The notes beneath the pieces were generated by a model. That model was not told the origin of the DNA and did not search any database. It worked only from the letters and a program-made list of their open reading frames with translations. A stretch of DNA of 64,000 nucleotides from NCBI RefSeq assembly GCF_018446385.1, contig NC_056002.1, positions 4,761,474 to 4,825,473 of the forward strand, read 5' to 3'. The position numbers were made by a program, and so were the translations under genes. Below are positions 53,725 through 64,000 of the stretch, piece after piece. This DNA comes from Zingiber officinale (lineage: Eukaryota; Streptophyta; Magnoliopsida; Zingiberales; Zingiberaceae). Positions within the stretch are counted from its first letter, which is position 1. Each line of letters opens with the position of its first letter.

Positions 53725-56414
53725 AATATAACTTTCAGTTTATCAAAAACTTCTGCATATAACTTGAGTCGATCACTGCTAATCTCGAAATTGCCCGATA
53801 ATTGTTGTGCTACCAGCTGAGAATCAGAATAAATCCATACTCGAGCAGCCCCCAAATGTCGAGCTGCTTGTAAACTAGCTATCAATGCTTCATATTCTGT
53901 TTCATTGTTGGTGGCTCTGTAACTTAGCCGAACGGAGAGTTGAACCCGGTCATCTCTTGGGGATATAAGAAAAATACCGATACCACTACCTTGTCTGGTA
54001 GCAGACCCATCTACATAAATTTTCCAAGTCTCTTCTTCTTTGGGACCTTGAACTTCTATTATAAAATCTGCCACAGCTTGTGCTTTAATTATCGAACGAG
54101 GCTGATACTGTATATCGTATTCACTAAGCTCGGTTGTCCACTTGATCAGTCGCTCGGATGCTTTTGGATTAAGGAGCACTCGACCGAGAGTGCTATTAGT
54201 TAGTACTATGATTGCGTGTGATAAGAAGTAAGGGCGTATTCTTCTAGCGTTCAAGACCAACGCATAAACTAATTTTTCGAATGTAGTATACCTACACTCA
54301 GCTCCTTTTAATAAATGACTGGAAAAATATGTTGGTTGTTGTTCCTTACCCTCCTGCCTCACCAGTGCTGAGCCTATAACATACTCATTTGCTGAAAGAT
54401 AGACCCATAAGATTTTTCCTACTACAGGCTTAGCTAACACAGGTAGGGTTGATAAATAATTTTTCAATTCTTGAAATATGTTATTGTATTCTTCATCCCA
54501 CTAAAATTTATTGGCCTTCCGAAATATCTTGAAGAAGTGAAAACTTCGGTCGGCTGATCGAGAGATGAAGCGGGATAGCGCAGTAATTCACCCAGTCAAT
54601 CTTTGAGCTTCTTTCATATTGCGTGGGGGCTCTATATCCTGGATTGCTCGAACCTTGTTAGGATTTGCTTCTATCTCTCACTCTGTCACCATATAGCCCA
54701 GGAATTTACCACTTCTGACTCAAAACAAGCACTTGCTAAGATTGAGCTTGAGTCCATATTGTCTTAAGGTTCGGCATGTTTCCTCTATATCTCTGCACAA
54801 ATCAACATCCTGAGGAGATTTAATCAAGATGTCATCCACATATATCTTCATATTTCTTCCTATCTGTTTCCGGAAGACTTTGTTCATAAGCCTCTGATAG
54901 GTTGCCCCTGCATTCTTTAGTCCAAAAGGCATAACCCTATAACAATAGGTACCTTCAGCTATAATAAAACTAATCTTTTCCTGGTCGTCCTTAGCAAGGG
55001 GTACTTGATGATAGCCCTAGTAGGCATCCAACATACAAATGTACTCGCATACGGCGGTAGAGTCCACCACTTGGTCAATGCGCGGCAGAAGATAGTAATC
55101 CTTTGGGCAAGCTTTATTGAGGTCTTGTAAGTCAATACACACTCTCCACTTATTTCCTGGTTTAGGTACCAGGACTACGTTGGCTAACTAGCTAGGAAAT
55201 TGTACCTTCCGAATATATCCCGCCTCCAGTAGCTTATCCACTTCTTCCTTGATGATCTGGTTCTGGTCGGCACCGAAGTCTCTTTTCTTTTGCTTGACAG
55301 GTCTAGCATCGGGATAAACATGTAATGAATGTTCCATTACTAGAGGAGAAATACCTGTGACCTCCTTGGGAGTCCATGCAAACACATCGCTATTCCGGCT
55401 CAAACACTGTATCAACTCAGTCTTGAGTGGGAGGTCTAAGTCGGCCGCCACATAAGTTACAGCTTCTGATTGCCCGGCCTGTATTTGTACCTCATCCTTT
55501 TCTTCGTATATCAAACTGGATGGTTTCTCCTGGATAGCATTAACTTCCATCCTTTGAGCTTTGCGGGCGACATTAGCCTCCGTTCGGATGATCTCCACAT
55601 AGCATTTCTGTGCGAGTAATTGATCTCTACGGACTTCTCCCACTTGGTCATCCACGGGGAACTTCACCTTCTGGCAGAAAGTAGAAACGACCGCTCGAAA
55701 CTCGTTGAAGGCCGGTCGACCCAGTATAACATTATATACAGAAGGTGCATCCGCCACCATGAAATAGGATATCCTGGTTCTCATTAAGGGCTCCTCCCCT
55801 AAAGAAATGACCAGTTTTATCTGGCTGAGTGGTTGCACTTCATTGCCCGTGAAACCATGGGTTGGAGCTCACACGGATCTATCTGCAACTGGTCAAAAGT
55901 TTTTTTGAAAATGATATTGACGGAACTACCAGTGTCAATGAAAGTATGGGAAATATTATAGTTAGCTATGACAACTTTTATTATCAGAGCGTCGTCATGG
56001 GGTACTTCTACTCCCTCCAAATTTTTAGGACCAAAACTAATCTCTGGCCCACTACTTTTTCTGTGTTGCATCCTACCGCATGGATCAGCAATCGCCGAGC
56101 ATGTGCCTTCCTTGCCCGATTAGAATCACCATCAGTAGGTCCGCCCGTTATCATATTAATATTTCCTCGGGTGGCATTGCTCCGGTTTTCTTCCTGTCGA
56201 GCAATCGCTATCTCGGGCTGTGCTGGTTCATGCACCCGGGATGACCCACCCGACAATTGCAATGCCCCCTGTTGTGTCTCAGTTGCCTGATATTCTCGCT
56301 TAGGCGGACTATTCTGCCTTTGGTAGGGTTGTCGGATGGGAGATCGCCGACGATAACGATTGTTATTTGTCCTATGGTTCCTCAAGGTAAAACAATCTTC
56401 AGTGTAATGAGTAC
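53725..56414 (-). pseudogene. Truncated Ty3/gypsy Tat element D: gag end, protease, RT, RNase H
   Basis: On the minus strand: the gag C-terminus (HYTEDCFTLRNH from about 56410); protease with TFIDTGSSVNIIF near 55930; a linker (NVILGRPAFNEFRAVVSTFC); reverse transcriptase with MPFGLKNAGATYQRLMNKVF (about 54870-54932) and YVDDILIKSP (about 54835); and RNase H with WKIYVDGSATRQGSGIGIFL (54030-53970) and IYSDSQLVAQQLSGNFE. Several stops and frameshifts. The second, YVDGSA-type RNase H domain is characteristic of the Tat lineage. Cut at 53725 by the deletion joint with element B and at 56414 by the insertion of element F. Integrase is missing. Confidence 0.85.
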
Positions 56415-57226
56415 TGATCCTGTCCGAACCAGGAGTCAACGGACGCTGGGGATGTGGCGCTCTCTGCTGGATCCTCGAATGCTCCGACGAACCTGCACAG
56501 AAGTCGGGCCGGGGAGATCCCGGCGACGACCCTGCGACGTTCAAGTCAGGCAAGGGAATAGGCGAAGAAGGTGGCTGCAGGATGAAGACTCACGTACCTT
56601 CGGTTGAAGAAGTGGAGGCCTTATATAGACCTCTCGAAGGAGCCTGGGCACACCAATCGAAGCAATCACCTGCTTTCGACCATGCCCAGGTGTAGGCCTG
56701 TCAGAAGGGCATCCATAAGACCATACTGTTGATACAATCACCTGCTCTCGACCATGCCTAGGTGTGGGCCTGTCAGAAGGGCATCCATAAGGCCATACCA
56801 CTACTGTATCAACCTTTCCGTGACGTGATGGTGGGGCCTTTAATAGTGCCATCTTGCGTACAGTCTAATCATCATGCCTTTGCTGACATACCATATCCCG
56901 AGCCGAGCGAATAGGCCGCTCGGCTAACCACTGTTCCCTTGCCACGATTCCGGCCGAGCGGACACCTCCGTTCGGCCATTCTGTCCTCGGCCGAGCGGAC
57001 ACCTCCCCTCGGCCACTCGGCTCCGGTTCTCCTTTGGCGTCGGAAACCCAAACCTTTGGCTGGGTAATCTCGGTTTCCGCTCGGACGGGACCCCATCTGT
57101 GGGTCCCCCATTCTTACCGCTGGATCACTTGCCTCCCCTTCAAGTCTAGTCGAAGGAGGCAGTGAGTCCGACTGACTGGACTATGTGTCTGAGCGGGCGG
57201 TCGTCGCCTTATCGATGCTGCTGACA
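56415..57226 (-). mobile_element. 3' LTR of Tat element F (approximate start)
   Basis: Ends GGACAGGATCA at 56415 (minus), joined to gag of element D. The start is placed at TGTCAG (57226) by comparison with element G and is uncertain. Contains CCGCTCGG/CCGAGCGG pairs (56898-57015) and a TATATAAGG box near 56620-56630 (minus). AGTAC at 56410-56414 may be the target duplication; its partner is outside the window. Confidence 0.6.
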
Positions 57227-57536
57227 TCCCGTGAGCCGTTCGGCCCTCATGCCAAATTTAGCCGCTCGGCTCTTCGCTTTATATGCCTTGGCGCCCAACG
57301 TGGCTGTTTGCTTGTCTAAATCCTCTTGAAAATCGCGCAAGTCTTTTTCATTAAGCCGAAGCATGCGTGGTATGGGCGCATTAATTGTGCTCGGTGACAG
57401 AGCGCCACGTGGCTCGTCTCTATTGGCGGTGACGTTCCGTACGATGGGACGCCCTTTGTTTTGAAATGAACGGCTAGATGATGAGCTCGTCTCTTGTGCC
57501 CTACATCCGACGGTGGAGGCCGATCGACTTCGGCCG

Positions 57537-57543
57537 TATAAAG
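57537..57543 (+). promoter_or_regulatory. TATA box of the antisense ORF of element F
   Basis: TATAAAG, about 240 bp before the ATG at 57781; the matching zone in element G (near 1350, minus) keeps the same box. Confidence 0.6.
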
Positions 57544-57780
57544 CCTCAGTCCTCCTCTGCCGCACCTTTGCTCGTGCTTTGTCCTTCTAACTCTTCTACT
57601 GCTACGGCCTCCGGCGATCCAGTTCTTGTTTCTCGGCGGCTACCATCTCACCGGTGATCTCTTCCGCCCGTCTCCTTCTCAGTGAGCCTTCTTTCTTCGC
57701 TTACTAGGTCTTCCTTACTCATTTTGCCTCTCTTTCGTTCCCATTCCTCCGATTTCTTGCTGTCCTTTTGTCTCTTCGAG

Positions 57781-59882
57781 ATGGCGAGCTCTTCCGAACC
57801 CGCTGCCCAGGCTCACGGTCCGTGGTATATGAGTATGGAGAGTAGGTTCGATGAGGAGCGCGCCCGGCGCGTTGTTAGGACCTATGGGATCCCGAACGAC
57901 CATGAAATAGTTGTAGCCGGCCCGACCGACCGGCCCCATAACCCGCCGATCGGTACTATTTGTTTTTTTCTAGACCAATTCCAGGGCGGCCTTAGATTTC
58001 CTACCCATCCATTTATTTTGGAAGTTTGTAATTATTTCCGCATCACGCTCGGCCAACTTGTGCCGAATTCCTTTAGGTTTCTGAGCGGGATGGTCGTCCT
58101 CTTTAGGCTGCACAGTATCCCACTTGACCCCAAAATATTCCACTACTTCTTCTATCCCAAACAATCCGAGTTGGGTACTTTTATTTTCCAAAGTAGAATA
58201 GGCTTTAAATTTTTTGAGAACATGACCTCCAACAAGCATTGGAAGGAATTCTTCTTCTATATCGACTTCCGGCGCATTCAGACCAAATGGCGGACCATTG
58301 TCGAAGCCAGTAGGAGCTCGGCAAATTCGAAACAATCCGGCCTACCTTCATGCGGCAAATTGCTTGTCCGGCAGTACAAGATCGACCAGTTGCTTCTCAA
58401 GGGTGTGTATATTTTTGGATTATCTCCCGTTCGGGCCAATCTCCCCTACCGCATGGGTAAGGACTTTACTCCTTCGCCTTTTTGTCTAACTGATTTTAAT
58501 TTCTGCAGCTGAAGTCATGTGGCGCTCAAGGCTACCGATCATCTGAAATTGAAGGCCGTGGAGATTGGCGGCTACCAAAAGAACTTCGTGGCGGGTCTTA
58601 TCCCGCCGCCGGGCAGATGCGGAGAGGCGCGATCCGCCTGAAAGCAGTTACCCAATCCGCTTCAGCGGAGGTTGAGGCGGATCCTATTCCTGCCGAGTTG
58701 GGAGTCCCCCAGGCCGGGGATTCACCACTGGAAGTTCGGCGGAAACGTCGAAGAGACCCCAGCCTTCCGCCGACCCAAGAGGGCGAACCACAGGCGCCGA
58801 TCGAGGTCGCTTCGCCAGATCGCACGCCGTCGCAGATCGGGACCCCAGTGGCCTCGCCCACCGCACAGCCCTCTGGCTCTCCTCCACGGACTCGTCGTCG
58901 CTTACGACGGTTGGGCGAAACTTCAACCATAGGGGAGTCCTCGGGCCAGGCGACGGCGGCTGAGGAAGTGCCGATCGGCCACCCGACCATCAAGACTACC
59001 CTTCGATTCCCATCGGAGGAATATTTATTGTCTGCCGATCGGCCATCCAGCCCCGTTCATGAAATAACCTTGACGGGTCCGCTCGCCAAACTTTTCGAGG
59101 ACGCCCAGATTCGGGTGGCCCTCATGACGCCTAAGCAGCTTGGCGATAACCACATGCAGCAGGCCACTCAGGTAAGTTCATTTTTCTTCCTGTGCCATGC
59201 TACTGTTCGGTTCCTGATTTTATTATTTCCCTTACAGCATTGGGCCGAGCAAATCGCCACTAGCCATCGGCTAGCCGAGCTGGAGGATCTCATGGAAAAA
59301 CTCCAAGTCTCGGGGGGTCCATCGGCCGAGCGGGGGAAACAAGCCCTCGAGGCCGAACAGAAGAAGGCTGCCGACCTGGCTACAGAGGTGGCTCGACTTG
59401 AAGGCTTGGTGAAGAAGCGCGACGAAGACGTGAAGCGCGCCAGTAACCGGAAGAAGCGGGCGATCGCTGATCTGCACAAGATGAAAGTTGAAGTCCGAGC
59501 CCTAGATCAGCGATCTAAGGAGCTGGAAGCCCAACTAGCTACCGAACGGGATGAGCGCTCAGCTGAACGCACTAAAGCGGAGGTGGACCAGAAAGTTCTC
59601 CAAGATTCACTGATTGCCTCCCGTGCGGCGCTCAGAAAGTACAAGGAGGGAGAACCGAGTCGCCTAGCAGCAGCGCGCCAAGAATACCTCCGCTCAGAGC
59701 GGTTCGGCGCAAAATTCGGTGGCAACGTCTCCTCAACTTTCGCCGAGGCGGTCAAGGTCACCATGGCGTACTTGAAGAAGGGGGGGCACCTTCCTGCTGA
59801 CCTGACCATTCCCTCTTCGGATCTGGCGGCTATGATTGACGATATCCCGGACGCTTTCTTCAACTTCGAAGACCCCGAGTGA
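57781..59882 (+). pseudogene. Extra antisense ORF of Tat element F (gypsy-type transposon domain)
   Basis: Start MASSSEPAAQAHGPWY at 57781; the open frame from 57682 is longer but the upstream part is not typical. The N-terminal part (about 57880-58330) resembles the plant 'putative gypsy type transposon' domain (PF04195-like), with LEVCNYFRITLGQLVPNSFR and FHYFFYPK. Probable introns at 58457-58508 (52 bp) and 59172-59237 (66 bp), both GT..AG. After the first splice the frame is interrupted before 58617. The C-terminal part is a Pro/Arg-rich linker and a long coiled coil (59240-59650), ending FFNFEDPE. Function in the element is unknown. It may be a decayed copy because the middle is frameshifted. 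Confidence 0.7.
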
Positions 59883-60269
59883 AGAGTGTTCCTCGTCTCT
59901 ATCTTGTTTTTGCGTTTCTTACGCCCAGCGCAACTTTTTGTACTTGCCGTCCGGCATGCTTTCTCTTTAATGCAATTATGTCTTTGCTTGCGTCTTCCTG
60001 ATCATTACCCATAATATTCTTCTGTTTGCTTAACATTTATGCTTAGAGTCAGTCATGCTCTAAGTGTTCTCCGTCACGCGGCCGATCAGTTTAACCCATT
60101 AAGCAAAGTCCGAGCGGGAGGGCCTACTCGCTCTACACGTATCTAGCCTGTGCCAAGTATCGAAGGACCAACGCCCGAGCGGGCCTAAATGTTTTAATAC
60201 TTATGGTTTCCGCGGTTTCTTATTCTCTAATATTCGTTCGTACGCCCGGGGTATTTATAGTCGCCGGAC
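59883..60269. other. Spacer after the antisense ORF
   Basis: Non-coding part of element F with scattered CCGAGCGG words; possible poly(A) region of the antisense gene. No ORF is supported. Confidence 0.5.
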
Positions 60270-61690
60270 CGACTGTCGATTTTTAACGATGGTGCTCGTC
60301 GGTTTTCCGCTCGGTTTTTATAGCCGGTCGGCGCGGCTCTCGATCTTTAACGACGGAGCTCATCGGCGCGGATATTTATAGCCGGTCGGCGCGGCTCTCG
60401 ATCTTTAACGACGGAGCTCATCGGCGCGGATATTTATAGCCGGTCGGCGCGGCTCTCGATCTTTAACGACGGAGCTCGTCGGTAGCGGAATAGCGTCCGA
60501 GCGGCTCTCGATCTTTAACGATGGAGCTCGTCGGAGCGGATATTTATAGCGGTCGGCGCGTCTCGATCTTTAGCAGCGGGCTCGTCGGTAGCGGATATTT
60601 ATAGCGGTCGGCGCGGCTCGATCTTTAACGACGGAGCTCGTCGGCGCGGATATTTATAGCCGGTCGGCGTGGCTCTCGATCTATAACGACGGAGCTCGTC
60701 GGCGCGGATATTCATAGCCGGTCGGCGGCTCTCATTTAACGGCGGAGCTCGTCGGCGCGGATATTTATAGCGGTCGGCGCGCCTCTCGATCTTTAACGCG
60801 GAGCTCGTCGGCGCGGATATTCATAGCCGGTCGGCGCGGCTCTCGATCTTTAACGTCGGAGCTCGTCGGCGCGGATATTCATAGCCGGTCGGCGCGGCTC
60901 TCGATCTTTAACGACGGAGCTCGTCGGCGCGGATATTTATAGCCGGTCGGGCGCGGCTTTCGATCTTTAACGCCGGAGCTCGTCGGTAGCGGATATTTAT
61001 AGCGGTCGGCGCGGCTCTCTTTAACGACGGAGCTCGTCGGCGGATATTTATAGCGGTCGGCCGGCTCTCGATCTTTAACGACGGGGCTCGTCGGTAGCGG
61101 ATATTTATAGTCGGTCGGCGCGGCTCTCGATCTTTAACGGGAGCTCGTCGGCGCGGATATTTATAGCGGTCGGCGGCTCTCGATCTTTAACGACGGAGCT
61201 CGTCGGCGCGGATATTTATAGCCGGTCGGCGTCGCTCTCGATCTTTAACGACGGAGCTCGTCGGCGCGGATATTTATAGTCGGTCGGCGCAGCTCTCGAT
61301 CTTTAACGACGGAGCTCGTCGGCGCGGATATTTATAGCCGGTCGGCGCGGCTCTCGATCTTTAACGACGGAGCTCGTCAGCGCGGATATTTATAGTCGGT
61401 CGGTGCGGCTCTCGATCTTTAACGATGGAGCTCGTCGGCACGGATATTTATAGCCGGTCGGCGCGGCTCTCGATCTTTAATGACGGAGCTCGTCGGCGCG
61501 AATATTTATAGCCAGTCGACGCGGCTCTCGATCTTTAACGACGGAGCTCGTCGGCTCGGATATTCATAGCCGGTCGGCGCGGCTCTCGATCTTTAACGAC
61601 GGAGCTCGTCGGCGCGGATATTTATAGCCGGTCGGCGCGGCTCTTGATCTTTAACGACGGAGCTCGTCGGTTTTCCGCTCGGAGGGTTTA
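60270..61690. repeat. 58-bp minisatellite inside element F
   Basis: About 24 copies of a 58-bp unit containing GAGCTCGTCGG, GATATTTATAG and TCTCGATCTTTAACG; the word GAGCT recurs 58 bp apart (60356, 60414). Both ends carry GTCGGTTTTCCGCTCGG. Tandem arrays in this position are known in Tat-lineage elements. Confidence 0.93.
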
Positions 61691-61964
61691 TAGACGCCGG
61701 CTCGTCTCTACGGTTTAACATCTGGGCTAGACGGTTTTTAAGGCTAATTTTGACGCTTCCGTTCGGCGAAGCTTTTTGCCATCCTTTTTATCAGTTTTGG
61801 TTCCTGCATTATGAGGATACAGGCTAACAGAAAATATGCAAAGAATTAGCGCCATATTACACCACTTTGCTTCCTGCACGTGGCCTTCGGTCCTCGAGCG
61901 CTTGGCTCGACCAATTTACCTTCGGCCGACCGGCTCTGGTCCTTCGTTCCTTGTTGACGATGCC
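61691..61964. other. Spacer between the minisatellite and pol of element F
   Basis: Non-coding sequence between the array and the pol 3' end; no feature was recognised. Confidence 0.4.
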
Positions 61965-64000
61965 TTATATTTGTTCTCTTTCACCCCGTCCGGTAAGGTT
62001 GGAGGTAGTTCGCGCTCCACGGCCTATCCAGCTGCCGACCGTCCTCATCCTTGAGGTAATAAGCGCCCGAACGGAGCTTTTCGATGATTTTGAAGGGACC
62101 TGCCCAGCCTGAGCTTTCTCCTTTTGCTGCGCCACTGTCTTGGCTGCCCTCGCCTCGACTATAGCGTAAAACTCTTTTTGTGAGAGTGCCATCGGTATGT
62201 AGCCTTCCAGCCTCGTCCATTGACTCTGCTCGGATGTAGGTGCCTTCATCGTAACATTGGACCCGGACGGACTCGACGCCGACTTCAACCGGAATGAGCG
62301 CTTCGCCGCCGTACACCAGATGAAAAGGTGTGACGCCCGTTCCTTCCTTATGAGTCGTTCGGATGGCTCATAAAACGTCCGGCTCTTCATCCGGCCAACT
62401 TCCTCCCAAGTGGTCGAGCCGAGCGCGAGAATCGGAGAATTTCCCGATTGGCTACTTGGATTGACCGTTGCTTTGGGGTAAGCCACGGACGTGAAGTGTT
62501 GCTCGATGCCGTAGCTTTTGCACCAATCTTCTAGCACCTTCCATGTGAATTGCCGCCCATTGTCGGAAACCAATCGGCGAGGATCAGAACCTCAGATGAT
62601 GTGTTGCGGATGAATTTTTGACCATATGTTCGGTGATCTGGCTGGTGGCTCGGCCTCCACCCACTTGGAAAAATAATCGACCGCCACCGGTAAAAATGGT
62701 CGCCATCGGAAATGGACCCACAATATCCATTCCCCATTGATCGAACGGACATGAAACGGTTGATGCCTTCATCCCCTCTGCCGGTCGGTGGGAGAAGTTG
62801 TGATACTTCTGGCACGAAAGGCACGTAGATACTGTCCGAGCGGCATCTATTTGTAAGGTCGGCCAAAAGTATCCAGCTAGCATGATCTTCTTAGCTAGTG
62901 ACCGTCCGCCCGGATGCCCTCCGCACGATCCTTGATGTACTTCTTGGAGAATGTAAGCTGAGTCTTCCGAGCTAACGCATTTCAACAGCAGACGTGAGAA
63001 AGCCTTTTTGTAAAGTTGATCGCCGATGAGTGTGAACCGACCGGCTCTTCTTCTCAGCAACTGAGCTTCATTCCGGTCGGCTGATGTAGCTCCCGAGCGG
63101 AGGTACTCTATGATGGGTGTCCTCCAGTCGCTTGGAAACGTGAGGCCTTCCATCCGGTCGACGTACGCCACCAGCAGTACTTTTTCAATTGGTTGCTGAA
63201 TGGCGACCGGCGTTATAGAACTTGCTAGTTTGGCCAACTCATCGGCGGCCTGGTTCTCCGTTCGGGGGATCTTCTGAATAAGAACCTCTCGGAAAGTAGC
63301 TTTGAGTTTTTCAAAGGCCTCAGCGTAGAGTTTAAGCCGAATGCTGTTGATTTCAAAGGTGCCAGAAAGTTGCTGAGCGGCCAACTGTGAATCCGAATAA
63401 AGTGTCACCCGACCGGCTCCCACATGTCGTGCTGCCTGCAATCCGGCTATGAGGGCCTCATACTCTGCTTCATTGTTGGTAGCTTTGTAATCCATCCGGA
63501 CGGATAGGTGCATTTTTTCTTCTTGAGGTGAGAGAAGCAATATTCCAATCACACTTCCGAGCCGAGTGGAAGACCCATCCACATATATTCTCCACATAGC
63601 TTCCGGCTCAGGTCTTTGCACTTTGGTCACAAAATCAGCCAAGGATTGCACTTTGATCGCCGAGCGGGGCTGGTATTGGATGTCAAATTTACTTAGTTCT
63701 GTCGTCCACTTGATGAGTCGTCCGGACGCTTCTGGATTCAACAGTACTCTTCCTAGTGGACTGTTCGTCCGGACAATGATGGTGTGAGCCAAAAAATATG
63801 GTCGAAGGCGCCGAGCGGCTAGGACCAAAGCAAAGGCCAACTTCTCGAGCCCAGTGTAACGAGATTCGACATCTTTTAAAATGTGGCTCAGAAAATACAC
63901 CGGCTGCTCCTCGTCGCTGGACCTTACAAGTGCCGAGCCTACAGCATGCTCGGTTGAAGACAGATAAATATAAAGTGACTCACCCCCGATCGGCTTGGCT
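61965..64000 (-). pseudogene. RNase H and integrase of Tat element F (partial)
   Basis: Minus strand, continuing beyond the window. RT connection/RNase H part LEKLAFALVLAARRLRPYFL, then the second RNase H with MWRIYVDGSSTRLGSVIGIL and LYSDSQLAAQQLSGTFEIN, and DELAKLAS. Then the H2C2 zinc finger (HQGSCGGHPGG, CLSCQKYHN; about 62810-62940), the integrase core start QWGMDIVGPFPMAT (about 62725), VSDNGRQFTW (about 62545-62573) and the C-terminal GPFKIIEKLRSGAYYLKDED region (about 62040-62100). Frameshifts near 62700 and 62400 make it non-functional. Confidence 0.85.

Larger units (their letters stand above)
56415..64000 (-). mobile_element. Ty3/gypsy Tat element F, 3' half
   Basis: Minus-strand order: RNase H and integrase (64000-61965), spacer with 58-bp tandem repeats, antisense extra ORF (57781-59882, plus), 3' LTR. 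An extra ORF between pol and the 3' LTR, in either orientation, is known for the Tat lineage (antisense in Grande). The element continues to the right of the window. Confidence 0.8.

Noticed and set aside
58598-58993. Minus-strand open frame over the antisense ORF
   Set aside because: Shadow frame in GC-rich linker sequence.
60270-61690. CRISPR-like look of a regular repeat array
   Set aside because: No unique spacers; continuous 58-bp tandem units within a plant retrotransposon.

Overview
This is plant nuclear DNA. The genes have short exons with GT..AG introns, the promoters carry TATA and telo-box motifs, and most of the sequence is plant-type LTR retrotransposon. Codon use, the families present and the LTR types fit a monocot, perhaps Zingiberales; that placement is inference.

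Left edge (1-4222): nested retrotransposon debris. It holds the 3' end of a gag-only copia-like element (family T, 3' LTR 304-1148), the 3' part of a Ty3/gypsy Tat-type element (G), and a solo LTR (2537-4070) with a 5-bp target duplication inserted in G's LTR.

Genic island (about 6.9-25.8 kb): an SKD1/VPS4 AAA-ATPase (minus, eight exons, 6969-15647) is divergent from an intronless ribosomal protein L26 gene (16129-16584); they share a 481-bp intergenic promoter. A PB1-domain protein (minus, two exons, 18069-20067) follows, then a 5'-incomplete PMI2/WEB-like coiled-coil gene (minus, 24447-25840). SKD1 intron 2 has absorbed an LTR-like element and a MITE. SKD1's last exon carries an apparent frameshifting deletion that replaces the usual C-terminus.

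Transition (25.8-28.4 kb): a perfect 97-bp palindrome abutting a 30-nt U2 snRNA 5' fragment, one orphan RWP-RK half-domain exon, and a decayed hAT (ZMYM1-like) transposase cut off by an LTR.

Retrotransposon nest (28.4-53.7 kb): the 3' LTR of element B (minus, 28400-51571) is split into three pieces by two insertions, element A (28922-35662, TSD CTTCC) and element C (35821-51351, TSD CATTC). C holds a solo LTR (39213-40125, TSD AGGTA) inside, and a copia element E (40943-50820, TSD GTAGT) inside its right LTR. A, B and C encode gag but no recognisable polymerase, as described for TR-GAG non-autonomous elements, and are presumably moved by enzymes supplied elsewhere. Right edge (53.7-64 kb): a truncated Tat element D (minus) interrupted by a second Tat element F (minus, running off the window). 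F has RNase H/integrase, a 58-bp minisatellite and an antisense extra ORF with its own TATA box and introns.

The most unusual signal is that every LTR family here carries a cluster of its own short palindrome upstream of the TATA box. The palindrome sequence differs between families while the position is mostly kept. In elements A and C the same family-specific palindrome recurs in the non-coding internal region before the 3' LTR. Boundaries and identities were read by eye; no alignment or database search was run.
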